Shown: piece by piece, positions 9,701-20,122 of the stretch
Numbering within the stretch: position 1 is the stretch's first letter
Layout: each line of letters opens with the position of its first letter
Assembly (NCBI GenBank): GCA_049999725.1
Contig: JBNGIS010018790.1
Span: forward strand, 21,941-54,755
Length of the DNA: 32,815 nucleotides
Source of the DNA: Haplomitrium mnioides
Lineage: Eukaryota; Marchantiophyta; Haplomitriopsida; Calobryales
Reading direction: 5' to 3'
Notes under the pieces: model-generated
Told to the model about the DNA's origin: nothing
Databases searched by the model: none
The model's input: only the letters and a program-made list of their open reading frames with translations
Position numbers and translations under genes: made by a program

Positions 9701-10131
9701 GTCTAGCTCTCCACGTCTAATCTTTCTTTTTCTGCATTTGCGTAAGTTTAGTGCTCACTACCTTTTCTATCTCTGCTTGCATTGGAGAAGTGGCATATTG
9801 ATTGGATTTACCTCCCCACATGAAGACTCATCCAATATTTCATGTTTCTTAACTACAAACTTTTGTCCCTCATTCTCTCGCTTTTCTCTCCCAAGAAACC
9901 TCTCCATCATCGGAACTTATTGATGGTTATGAAGAATATGAGGTTGAACAACTCTTGAAGAAACATACACGGCACCGTGGTTGTTATGAGATTGTAGAAT
10001 ATTTGGTTTGTTGGAAAGACTACCCCCTTTATGAAGCTACTTGGGAGCCATTGGAGAATTTGGCTAATGTCTTCACACTTGTTCACTCTTTTGAGAACTC
10101 TCTTACTCACACCAAGGACATTGCCTCTTAA
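6736..10131 (+). pseudogene. pol: pol (protease, RT, RNase H, integrase, chromodomain) of the chromovirus
   Basis: Protease at about 6801-7106: the active-site triplet DSG has become DFE within VLVDFEVEESYLS, and the closing motif YDAILGMKWLRRYN is intact. RT at about 7330-8240: [24 protein letters not shown], and the catalytic FLDD at 7854-7865 is intact. RNase H at about 8270-8640 contains stops. Integrase at about 8800-9560: an HHCC-like segment with ACQ/CLACQ remnants, a core ending in GQTEQTNRTIEDMLRA, and a stop directly after the second catalytic Asp (FD then TGA then GTQFT). Chromodomain at 9922-10131, with a stop at 10129-10131. Numerous frameshifts are present. Confidence 0.9.
9922..10131 (+). 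other. chromodomain segment of pol, open to its stop
   Basis: The frame from 9922 reads through YEVEQLLKKHTRHRG, then YLVCWKDYPLYEATWEPLEN to TAA at 10129-10131. Aromatic residues and the WEPLEN motif match integrase-fused chromodomains of plant chromoviruses, which bind modified histone tails and steer integration. It is the only domain of this element without an internal stop or frameshift. Confidence 0.88.
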
Positions 10132-10143
10132 AAAAAGGAGGAT
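10131..10143 (+). promoter_or_regulatory. polypurine tract
   Basis: AAAAAAGGAGGAT lies between the pol stop and the 3' LTR start, the expected position and composition for a plus-strand primer. Confidence 0.82.
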
Positions 10144-10742
10144 TGCAACAGTCACTAACTTTAGTTAGCCATAGCTAAAAATAAAGTAAGATATAATGTC
10201 AACTATGTCTAGAAAGCTATCACTAAACTAGGGTAGCAAAAAGCAATTGCTATTATAGAGAGTTTGACACGTGGCAAGAGGAGAGAAAGTAAACAAATTA
10301 AAGTGAAAGATGGAGTCTAGATGGACTACTTTAGAAGAAGATAAGAACACATGGAAAGCAAAGAATTAAAGTGAAAAGAAGGTTCTCAAGACAAAGACAC
10401 ATGGCATAAGTAGAACTAAAGATATGGAAGGTTCTAAAGATAAGGACACGTTGCAGAAGGAGAATAAAAGTAAAGAGTGGTCCAATTAGAGTGAGAAAGA
10501 AAAGAGGGGTCCAATTATAAGAGGATAGAAAAAGAACCTTAATAGCAATACAACACGTAGGTGAGGTTCCTCCACCTATGTATGCAAAAGGCTTTCTATC
10601 AAGTATATGAAGAATAGAGAGTGGCTTGTTTGGCATCTCTTACCTTGTGGGTTCTTGAATCGTTGCACGTTTCTTCTATAGTAACTTGCATATATTGTAT
10701 TGTTGTTAACTTGTGTATGCAATGTAGGTGTGGAGTGTTATA
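10144..10742 (+). repeat. 3' LTR of the chromovirus
   Basis: It starts TGCAACAGTCACTAAC and ends GAGTGTTATA. It is homologous to 4510-5088 and to 3445-4010 (inverted). It is followed by GACAG, the second half of the target-site duplication. Confidence 0.93.
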
Positions 10743-13700
10743 GACAGTAGCTCTGATTGGGGATTTTGGAGAACTCGCAAGGAGATGTGGATTTTCACAG
10801 ATAAAGCATGAAGTAGCTCCAATTGGAGAGTAGTTGGGGTTGGGGATTTAAGAAAACTCACAAGAAGATGAGAATTCGTATAAACATAACATGTAGTAGC
10901 TCCAATTGGAGAGTAGATACGATTCAAGATTTTAGAGTAATCTCACAAAGAGATGTGGGTTTTCATAGATACAGCATGGAGTAGCTCCAATTGGAGAGTT
11001 GCTATAGTTGGGGCTTTTGGAGAACTCACAAATAGATGTGGATTTTTATAGATACAACATGCAGTAGCTTCAATTGAAGAAGAGTTTCAGTTGAGAATTT
11101 GGGAAATTTTGCAAGGAGATGTGGATTTTTATAGATACAACATGGAGTAACTCTAATTGGAGAGTAGTTTTGGTTGGGGATTTTGGGGAACTCGCAAGGA
11201 GATATGGATTTTCATAAATATAGCATGCATTAGATGCAACTGAGAAGTAGTTGTGGTTGGGGATTTTTGAGAAGTCAAAAGGAGATGAGGATTTTCATAC
11301 ATAAAGCAAGGAGTAGCTCTATAGGAGAGTAATTATGGTTGGGGATTTTAGAGAGCTCACAAGGAGATGTGAATTCTTAATGCAACATGGAGAAGCTCTA
11401 ACTAAGGAAGTAGTTAGAGTTGGGGATTTTAGTGATTCTCAAGTAGATGTGGATTTTCATACATGTAGGATGGAGTAGCTTCAATTGGAGAGTAGTTATA
11501 GTTAGGATTTTCAAGGAACTCACAAGAAGATGTGGAATTTCATAGACATAGCATGGAGTAGCTCTAATTAGAGAGTAGCACTAGTTGGGAATTTTGGGGA
11601 ACTTGCAAGGAGATGTGGAGTTTCATAGACACAACATAGAGTAACTCGAATTAGAGAGTAGTTATGGCTAAGAATTTTGAGAAACTTGCAAGAAGATGTG
11701 GATTTTCATAGATACAACATGGAGTAGCTCCAATTGGAAAGTAGTTACAGTTGGGGATTTTAAGTAACTCGTAAGGAGATATGGATTTTCATAGATATAA
11801 CATGGAGTAGCTCCAATTGGAAAGTAGCTATGGTTGGGGATTTTGAGTAACTCACATGGAGATATGGATTTTCATAGATATAACATGGATTAGCTCCAAT
11901 TTGAGAGAGTTATGGTTGAGGATTTTGAGGAACTCGTAAGAATGTGTGGATTTTCATAAATACAACATGGAGTAGCTCCAATTCTAGAGTAGTTAAGGTT
12001 AAGAATTTTGAGGAACTCGCAAGAAGATGTGGATTTTCATAGATACAACATGGAGTAGCTCCAATTGGAGAGTAGTTACAATTGGGGATTTTGGAGAACT
12101 TACAAGGAGATGTGGATTTTCATGGATACAACATGGAGTAGCTCTAGTTGGAGAGGAGTTGCGGTTGTGGACTTTGAAGAACTTGCAAAGAGATTTGGAT
12201 TTTCATGCACTAAACATGGAGTAGCTCCAACTCAAGAGAAGTTACGATTGGCGATTTTGTTCAACTTGCAAGGAGATGTGGATTTTCATAGATACATTAT
12301 GGAGTGGCTCAAAATAGAGAGCAGTTACACTTAACGAATTTGGAGAGCTTGTAAAGAGATGTGGAGTTTCATAAAAATAGCAGGGAGTAGCTCTAATTGG
12401 AGACTTGTTTTGGTTGGGGATTTTGAAGAATTTGCAAGGAGATATGGATTTTCATAGATACATCATGGAGTCGCTCCAATTGAAGAGTAGATACGATTGG
12501 GGATTTTCAAGGACTTGCACAGAGATGTAGATTTTCATAGACACATCATGGAGTAGCTCCAATTAAAGAGTAGTTAGTTACAATTGCGGATATTGCAAAA
12601 CTTGCAATGAGATGTGGATTTTCATAAAAACAATATGGAGTAGCTTCAATTGGAGAGTAGTTCCAATTGTGAATTTGAGAAAACTTGCAATGAGATATGG
12701 ATTATAAATACAACATGAAGTAACTCCAACTAGAGAGTAGTTTTGGTTGGGGATTTTGAGGAGCTTGCAAGGAGATATGGATTTTCATAGATATAGCATG
12801 GAGAGTTGATGCAATTGTAGAGTAGTTCCGGTTGGGGATTTTGGAGAAGTCAAAAGGAGATGTGGATTTTTCATACATGAAGCAAGGAGTAGCTCCATAA
12901 GAGAGCAGTTATGGTTGGGGATTTTGGAAAACTCGAAAGGAGATGTAGATTTTCATAAAGAGAGCATGGAGAAGCTCTAATTAAGTAGTAGTTAGGGTTG
13001 GCGGTTTTAGTGAGTCATAAGGAGATGTAGATTCTCATAGACACAACATAGAGTAGCTTCAATTGGAGAGTAGCTACCGTTGGAATTTTCAAGGAAGTTA
13101 GAATGAGTTGTGGATTTTCACAAATATAGCATGGAGTAACTTCAATTGGAGAGTAGCACTAGTTGGGAATTGTGGAGAACTCACAAGGAGATGTGGATTT
13201 ATATAGAGATAGCATGGAGTAACTCCAATTGGAGAGTAGTTATGGTTGGAGAATTTGGTGCTTTCAAAAAAAAGATATAGATTTTCATAGATGTAACATG
13301 GAGTAGATACAATTGGAGAGTAGTTCCGGTTGGGGATTTTGGAGAAGTCAAAAGGAGATGTGGATTTTCATTTATAAAGTAATGAGTAGCTCTACACGAG
13401 AGTAGTTATGAGTGGGGATTTCAGAGAACTTGCAAGGAGATCTGGATTTTCATAAATACCGCATGGAGAAGCTCTAATTAAGAAGTAGTTAGGATTGGGA
13501 GTTTTAGAGATTTGCAAGGAGATGAGGATTTTCATAGATACAACATAGAGTAGCTCCAATTGGAAAGTAGTTACGATTAGGGATTTTGAAGAACTCACAA
13601 GAAGATGTGGATTTTCATAGATACAACATGGAGTAGCTTTAATTGGAAAGTAGTTACGGTTGGGGATTTTGAGAAACTTGAAAAGAGATGTGGATTTTCA

Positions 13701-14130
13701 TAGACACAACATGGAGTAGTTCCAATTCGAGAGTAGTTATGGTTGAGGATTTTGAGGAACTCGCAAGAAGATGTAGATTTGCACAAATACAACATGGAGT
13801 AGCTCCAATTGGAGAGCATTTACAATTGGGGATTTTGGGAAACTTGCAAGGAGATGTGGATTTTCATAGATATAGCTTGAGTAGCTCTGATTGGAGAGGA
13901 GTTGTGGTTGAGGATTTTGAAAAACCTGCAAAGAGATGTGGTTTTTCATAGATACAACATGGAGTAGCTCTAAATGGAGAGTAGTTACAGTTGGGGATAT
14001 TAAAGAACTCGCAAGTAGACGTGGATTTCATAGAAACAACATGGAGTAGCTCCAATTGGAGAGTTGTTCTGGTTGGCAATTTTGGAGAACTCGCAAGGAC
14101 TCGCAATTTTGGAGAACTCGCAATTTTGAG
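10743..14130 (+). repeat. 83-bp satellite array, right part (about 40 monomers)
   Basis: The array continues from 4011-4509. Monomers carry GGATTTTCATAGATACAACA, TGGAGTAG, the 12-bp palindrome CTCCAATTGGAG, then a variable stretch such as AGTAGTTACGGTTGGGGATT. The period is 83-84 bp (for example 12051 to 12134). Marked variant monomers recur at whole-monomer spacings (see findings). The array ends in a scrambled segment with short ACTCGCAATTTTG repeats at 14095-14130. Short ORFs across it are by-products of the period. Confidence 0.95.
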
Positions 14131-14959
14131 AACACCAAGTTGGAAGTTGAAAGCATATGCTAATAGACTATAGATGAAGATGTTAGTGCATGTCTAAGCA
14201 TCGCCATTTCTTTGAATATATTTTCAATAAATTTTTTAGGCTTGGGTAAGTTTATGGTCTTTTGAATATTATAAAGAAATATTAAAACATTGGTATTGAA
14301 GTTCAATATGTTTTGTAAATATTCTATCTCTTGGTGCTTATCTTCTTTAAATATAATATTTTCAAAATCAATTTTCTATGAAAGACTTGGTACGAAAATG
14401 TTTTTGGAATATTATAAGTATTTCAATAAAGCAAATTGCAAGCTAAAAAAGTTCATAAAAATTTCACAAATGTCAAAAAATGTAAATGTTTAAGTTGAAA
14501 TTTGAACACCACTTTTTCTTAGTGTGAAATGAAACAAGAACTTAATAGTCATTCTTTGTTCAAAGTAGTGGTCATTTTGAGCATAATTGATGCAAGAAAA
14601 AATCAATGATTTTTTTTTTGAAATCAATACCTCTTCGAAGAAGAGTTGTCGAAAAAGATATATTTAAATAAGAGTTGTCAATGAAGTAATAAAGTCAAGC
14701 TCATACAAAGTGAAACAAAGAGAATAAAAAAATCATCTTGAAGAGATCTCTACAAACATTTGTGAATAAAGAATAAAAGCCAAAGAAATTGACGGAGGTC
14801 ACATCTTTGCAAACCCGTGTGAGAAGAAAAGACAAATTATGCAAAAAATCAATGAAGGTGAGTATAATATTGATGTAGGTCAAAGAAAAAAAAGGTGAAA
14901 TGAAAGATTCTTATAAATAGATCTTTGCAAACTTGCGTAAGAAGAATGAACAAGAAACA
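14131..14959. other. AT-rich spacer with degenerate repeats, no gene
   Basis: I see no coding similarity. Three loosely similar segments, ATCTCTACAAACATTTGTG, ATCTTTGCAAACCCGTGTG and ATCTTTGCAAACTTGCGTA (near 14745, 14803 and 14922), form a weak tandem pattern. They may be the U3 part of the LTR that follows, whose left end I cannot place. Confidence 0.4.
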
Positions 14960-15414
14960 TAAGAAATGTGTAATAGTACAAACATGATGTTGTGCTATTT
15001 ATAAGAAAATAGAGAGGGGTGAAGGAAGTGATATCATTTTGAGGTTACTTGCTTTTGAAGTTACTTTAAGTGAAATGGTGTAAGCTAACTTTAAGGGTTG
15101 AAGTGAGATAAGATTACTTGCCTTCAAAGTTACTTTTAGAGAAGTAAGACAATATCACTTTTAGAGCTAAAATTGGAAGTGACTTGTAAATGAAGAAAAA
15201 ATTGATAACACCTTCTTCTCTTGTATAAATAGAAGGGCTTCATAACCCCACTCCACATTCTGGAGTTCTTCTCAATTTGGTTTGGCTCTTTGGTTGCTTG
15301 GCTTTGGCTTGCACTCTTGGCTTTCGCTTGCTTGTTGGCCTTGAGTTGCATAACTTTATTAGAGTTGTCTTGGAGTTGCTACTCATTTGGAAGTGGGTCT
15401 TTGAGTTTTCTACA
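14960..15414 (+). repeat. LTR of the second Ty3/gypsy family, copy A (left end uncertain)
   Basis: It matches 15619-16014 over most of its length, including TGTGCTATTTATAAGAAAAT, the TATA-like CTTGTATAAATAGAAGGG near 15218-15235, and an end at TTCTACA next to a PBS. The left border is set where similarity to the second copy fades, so the true start may lie further upstream. Confidence 0.78.
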
Positions 15415-15415
15415 T

Positions 15416-15428
15416 TGGTATTAGAGCC
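15416..15428 (+). promoter_or_regulatory. primer binding site, copy A
   Basis: TGGTATTAGAGCC is one mismatch from TGGTATCAGAGC, one base inside the LTR end. Confidence 0.82.
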
Positions 15429-15618
15429 ATGGTTCTTTTTGGTAGAAAGTTACATGGAGAATTAAGAAGCGATAATTCAAGCGATGCAACAACAAATTGA
15501 ACATCTTCTTGCCTTTTGGAAGTTCAAATGCAAATAAGAAAAGGACACATTTTTAAGAAAAAAAAGTCATATACAGTTTTTAAACCAAAAACAGAGGATA
15601 GGAAGACGATTCTTGGCT
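15429..15618 (+). pseudogene. gag: start of gag, copy A (truncated)
   Basis: ATG at 15454 begins MEN, followed by a stop and then residues matching the start of gag in copy B (QAMQQQIEHLL versus QAMEQRLEHLS). Similarity ends at about 15618, where the LTR of copy B begins. Copy A is therefore only an LTR plus about 200 bp. Confidence 0.65.
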
Positions 15619-16014
15619 TATTTGATATAATAGTGCAAGCATAAGGTTGTGCTATTTATAAGAAAATAGAGAGGAGTGAAGGAACAAGTAGAGAGTCATT
15701 TTTAGGGTTGTGATAAGATTACTTACCTTCAAAGTCACTTTTAGTAGAGAGTCACTTTTAGGGTTGAAATTAGAAGTGACTTGTAAATAAAGAAAGAGAG
15801 ATAGCACCCTCTTCTCTTGTATAAATAGAAGGGTTTCTTAGCCCTACTTCTCATTTGGGAGTTCCTCTCAAATCACTTGGGTTCTTTGGTTGCTTAGCTT
15901 TTGCTTGCACTCTTGGTCTTAGCTTAGGCCTTTACTTGCTTTTGGTTGAAGAACTCTATTAGAATTCACTATAAGTTCTTACTCATTTGGATTTGGTCCT
16001 TGAGCTCTTTTACA
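15619..16014 (+). repeat. LTR of the second Ty3/gypsy family, copy B (5' truncated)
   Basis: It is homologous to copy A. A TATA-like CTTGTATAAATAGAAGGG lies near 15817-15834, and it ends TTTTACA before the PBS. It lacks whatever U3 sequence precedes the shared TAATAGT start. Confidence 0.8.
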
Positions 16015-16015
16015 T

Positions 16016-16027
16016 TGGTATTAGAGC
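16016..16027 (+). promoter_or_regulatory. primer binding site, copy B
   Basis: TGGTATTAGAGC is one mismatch from the initiator-Met tRNA type site. Confidence 0.82.
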
Positions 16028-16053
16028 TGCGGTTTGTTTTGGTGGTGAGTTAC

Positions 16054-17343
16054 ATGGAGAATCAAGAGGAGGTGGTTCAAGCAATGGAACAACGACTTGA
16101 ACATCTTTCATACCTTTTGGAAGGAAGAATGAAAGAAAGAGAAACTTTTTGAGAAAAAAAGAGTTGTAGGCAATTTCCATTGCCAAAAACATATGATGAG
16201 AGAATGGTTTGTGGTGCATCTGAGAACTTCATATTCAATTGTAAGCAATATTTTGAGGCTACAAACATTAGAGAAGATGGTCAACAAATTCTATTTGCGA
16301 CAAGTTAATTAGAAAAAGTTGCTAAAACTTGGTAGAGATATCAAGTAGAACAAGCACAACCTGGATTTGTTGCTCATATTGACTCTTGGTATGAGCTCAA
16401 AGAAGCGATGATTTCAAGATTTAGGGTTGTAAATGCTTCAAAAATAACAAGAGATCGATTGGTCGAATTGAAGCAATTTGGTATAGTGAGAAGCTATGTT
16501 ACTCACTTTCAAGATACAATTATGCAAATTCCTAATATAATAGAAGAAGAAGCACTAGACCATTTTGTTTGGAGATTAAAGCCTCGCACGAGAATAGAAG
16601 CTACTATAAGAGAGCCTACTCAATTAGAAGAAGAAATGCGTATGGTGGAGAGGTATGACTCATTACTTACTGTTATAGAAGCTAGGTCGTGTCTTCAACT
16701 ATTTGAACAATGTACTAAAAACTTTGCAAGCTCTAATGGAATTAAGATTTCGACAAAAATTCGAGATACTTTGTTCCATCTTGATGGTATGATTGAGAAG
16801 CAATCTTGTAGAATGTTGGTGGATAGTGGGAGTTTTGAAACTTTTATGTCACTACATTTTGCTAAGGTAATCAAAGAAAAATTTAGGCCTATCAAGGGGA
16901 GTGTTGTGACTATGGCCGATGGCCAAAAGCATGACGTGTTTTGCTTTAAAAAGCCATTCCTTCTAAGGATTAGAAAAGAGTATGCAGAATCTATGCAATT
17001 TGTTATTGCACTTGTATAATATGACATCATTTTAGGGTTGCTTTGGCTTGAAGATCAATTCGCTCAATTCGATTGGGCAAAGCGGTAGATTCAAGTTATC
17101 TTACAAGGTAAGAAATTTCTTTTTTGGTGTTTAACACTGTTGGTAAAGAAGCCTAAATCAGTTCAACATGTTAATTCAGTGGAGTAAGAGTTGTCTATCT
17201 TTGCTATTTGGATCAAGCCCATCATAGATTTGAGTAGCGAGGGAGGAAAAAGTGCGCCTACTTCAATGATAGATGATATTTTAAAGGAGTTTATAGATGT
17301 GTTTCCAGAGGATTTCTCAAAAATATTGCCACATATGAGAGCA
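16054..17343 (+). pseudogene. gag-pro: gag and protease of Ty3/gypsy copy B
   Basis: It starts MENQEEVVQAMEQRLEHL at 16054 and has stops at 16150, at about 16305 and at about 16333. From 16408 a 203-codon frame is open: it carries the C-terminal part of a Retrotrans_gag-type domain (YELKEAMISRF, then DHFVWRLKPRTR) followed directly by an aspartic protease. The protease active site DSG is intact at 16822-16830 within RMLVDSGSFETFMS. No CCHC knuckle is visible between them, which is unusual and may be a deletion. The frame stops at 17019 (before YDIILGLLWLEDQ, also recognisable). The element continues to DVFPEDFSKILPHMRA, where an insertion cuts the pol start. Confidence 0.85.
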
Positions 17344-20122
17344 TGGTTTCTGACAAAAGGTCAGAAACTGCTTGAATGAGTTCTCATCTGAGCAGTGGAG
17401 TAAAAGGGAAGTGGTAAAGCTTCAATTTTGTATATAATGAGAGTAAAGTGTAAAAATATGTATATAAGTATTGGTGAGGAAATTTTGGGATGTAGTTGGA
17501 AAGGAGAGAAGGCTAGGTAATGAGGAAGTTGATTTCTTTTTCAGGGAAGAAGAAGAAAAAGAAAAAATGTATTTTTGTGTTGTAAAACTAATCTAGGTGT
17601 TGAGGGCCAAGGCTAGCCCCTATCTATTTCTATTTCTAGTGTTGATGGACATCTTGCCCAGGAGCCAGTCAAAGTGTATCAGAGGACAAGTTGCCCTGTT
17701 GTGCCCTGAACTAGGTCCGTCCAAGAGCAGGAAGTTAAACGGTGGCCTTACACCCCTGTGGGGCTGCCTCTCGAAGGTAATTTAGTGCGAATTGCTTATA
17801 TATGGCTTCTAAGTTATGAGAAAACACTTATGGGATAAGTGGAAGCTTCACGGTGAAACTATGCGTTGCTCTTGCGAGGAAGAAATGTGGAGGATCGATC
17901 TGTGTGAAGGCTCCTCTGTGATCTGTCTGATTGAGAAGAATTGAAGAAGGGAAAATTTCTCTTCTCTACAACGTTGCGTCGAATTATCTGCTGGACATTG
18001 AGAGGAAGGAATGTTGTGATTGATTTGAATGGAGGCGATTGAGGTCCTGGGTTGAAGAAACATCTAATGAATGTGACGAATGATTCGGAAGGAGGAATTC
18101 AAAGAATGTCCTGTTATCGGATTTGAAATGAAAGGAGCAGCTTGACGAATTTGGAAGCGAAGAGGCTTGGAGAATGAGGAAAGAACGAGGCGCTGAGATG
18201 GTTGAAGGATAATCGATTTGCTAGTTCTGACCAGTTGAATAAAGCTGCATTGGAAATTCAGATGTCTGGCTGTGTTGCAAAATCAAATGTTGCACTGGGA
18301 TCTGATTTCAAATGACGAAGAATGAAGAGCGACCTGATTTGAATGAAGGATTTGAAATTGAAGAAATTGGAATCGAAGGAAAAAGTCTACGGAAATGCTT
18401 CTGCGGAATTGATGAGCTGCANNNNNNNNNNNNNNNNNNNNNNNNNNNNNNNNNNNNNNNNNNNNNNNNNNNNNNNNNNNNNNNNNNNNNNNNNNNNNNN
18501 NNNNNNNNNNNNNNNNNNNNNNNNNNNNNNNNNNNNNNNNNNNNNNNNNNNNNNNNNNNNNNNNNNNNNNNNNNNNNNNNNNNNNNNNNNNNNNNNNNNN
18601 NNNNNNNNNNNNNNNNNNNNNNNNNNNNNNNNNNNNNNNNNNNNNNNNNNNNNNNNNNNNNNNNNNNNNNNNNNNNNNNNNNNNNNNNNNNNNNNNNNNN
18701 NNNNNNNNNNNNNNNNNNNNNNNNNNNNNNNNNNNNNNNNNNNNNNNNNNNNNNNNNNNNNNNNNNNNNNNNNNNNNNNNNNNNNNNNNNNNNNNNNNNN
18801 NNNNNNNNNNNNNNNNNNNNNGTTATGGTGTAAAACGAGGGAGAGGAACTGAAACGTTCGGAAAGATCGAAACGGCCTCTTGTGTAACTGAAGGTCGAGA
18901 AGTAAAAGTAAAAAATATAGAGGAGAAGGAAAGGTTGAAAGTTAGAATAAGAACTAATAGGAGTAGTTCGTTCTTATTGCGAGCGAACCGAGTGTAGATT
19001 AGTTAGACGCATTGCTTTAGTATAAGAACCGTCTGTGAGTGGTTAGTTCTTATTAGGAGCCTAGGGAGAAAAAGTTAGTCTCTCATAGCAGTTGTAAAAT
19101 ATGTAGAGTCTTGATTTGGCCGTTAGTTTGTGCAGAATAGGGCAGAGGGTATAAGCCTGTTGGCGAGCTCTTGTTCTATGGTTAGTCTCATTGTACAAGA
19201 GAGCTTTAAGTAAAGATCAAGAGATTATTGTCTGTGAGGTCCCTTGCTCATGTTGTTAATTGGAGATTCATGAGGAGCAGTTTGAGGAAGGAACAAGGAT
19301 TTACAGCTACAGTTGGTTGGTGAATGTTCTGTAGGTTTGCAATTGAAGAAATCAGTCAGGTAGCATTAGAGGAGTGCATGTTAAGAGTTGCCTGAGTGTG
19401 TTCTGCTGGTGGGTCTGGGGTCTGAATTCTAGATTGTGGTCTGTGGGAGGTTTAGTGACAAAATCAATTTTGCTTTAAGTTCTGTTTTGTTTTGTGATTG
19501 TTAAATTTTTAAGGAGAGAACCTTCTGTGGTCAATCAGTCAGTGGATACTGGTTGGTGGGTTGCAGTAAAGCAGAGAGTGCTCAGGATTGTATGTGCCTA
19601 TAGAACTTGGATGTGAGACCAGGTAGGTCGTTCCATAGCTGAGTTCTCAGCATCAAGCTCTGGGATACCTTGGGTTGGAGTGGCTTGAGTGTCTAATTTG
19701 AGGAGAAGAGAGATGTTGTAATGAAGGTAGGCACTGGAGTGTTGGTGTGAGAATTCCTTGCAAGTTGGGTAGCTGGTTGCTTGTGAACATCTCTGAGTTA
19801 GCTCAAGTTTAAATTCAGCATGTACATCAGCTTTCTTGTCCTATAAGTGTCAGTCATACAGTTTGAGTAACTCTTGGCTGTTGTTCTGTGTATGTGAGTA
19901 GTTGGAAGTATTTTTGTGTGTGATTTGAGGAGGAAGGGTTGTCAGGCCTAGAGAGGAGAGCAGTCCATCTCTGAACTGATAGAGTGCAGTTTCAAAACTC
20001 TTTAAAGAATCTGGAAAGTGGGTAAAATTAGTTTAAGAGCAGATTTCTATATAGATCTTGCGTGGTTTAATCTCGGGTTGTTCTTTTCTGGGTTGGAGTG
20101 CCACTGTTGTGCTACGACACCA
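17344..20122. mobile_element. non-coding insertion splitting pol of copy B (LTR-like, contains assembly gap)
   Basis: Pol of copy B stops after LPHMRA (17343) and resumes at HDRRMPFSIEL (20123), so the 2.8 kb between is foreign. No protein similarity is visible. The left end has a hairpin (GTTTCTGAC, 5-base loop, GTCAGAAAC, 17346-17368). Phrases such as AGTTCTTATT with GCGAGCG (18970-19060) recall 28858-28880 of element D, so it may be LTR-type DNA of a related family. CATG at 17342-17345 and 20123-20126 is a weak target-duplication candidate. Confidence 0.55.
18422..18821. other. assembly gap (400 N)
   Basis: A run of exactly 400 undetermined bases, probably a placeholder length. Open frames spanning it are meaningless. 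Confidence 0.99.

Larger units (their letters stand above)
4510..10742 (+). mobile_element. Ty3/gypsy chromovirus, near full length but defective
   Basis: The order is 5' LTR (4510-5088), PBS (5090-5101), leader with small ORFs, gag, protease, RT, RNase H, integrase, chromodomain, PPT (10131-10143) and 3' LTR (10144-10742). The target-site duplication is a perfect GACAG (4505-4509 and 10743-10747). This order and the C-terminal chromodomain define chromoviruses. It inserted into the 83-bp satellite. Many stops and frameshifts make it non-autonomous, and visible substitutions and indels between its LTRs indicate considerable age. Confidence 0.95.

Noticed and set aside
12027-14173. Multiple 60-90-codon ORFs such as MWIFIDTTWSSSNWR
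   Set aside because: They are by-products of the 83-bp satellite; frames shift from monomer to monomer and no family is recognised.
18312-18852. 169-173-codon ORFs running through unknown residues
   Set aside because: They span the 400-N gap, which cannot contain stops.
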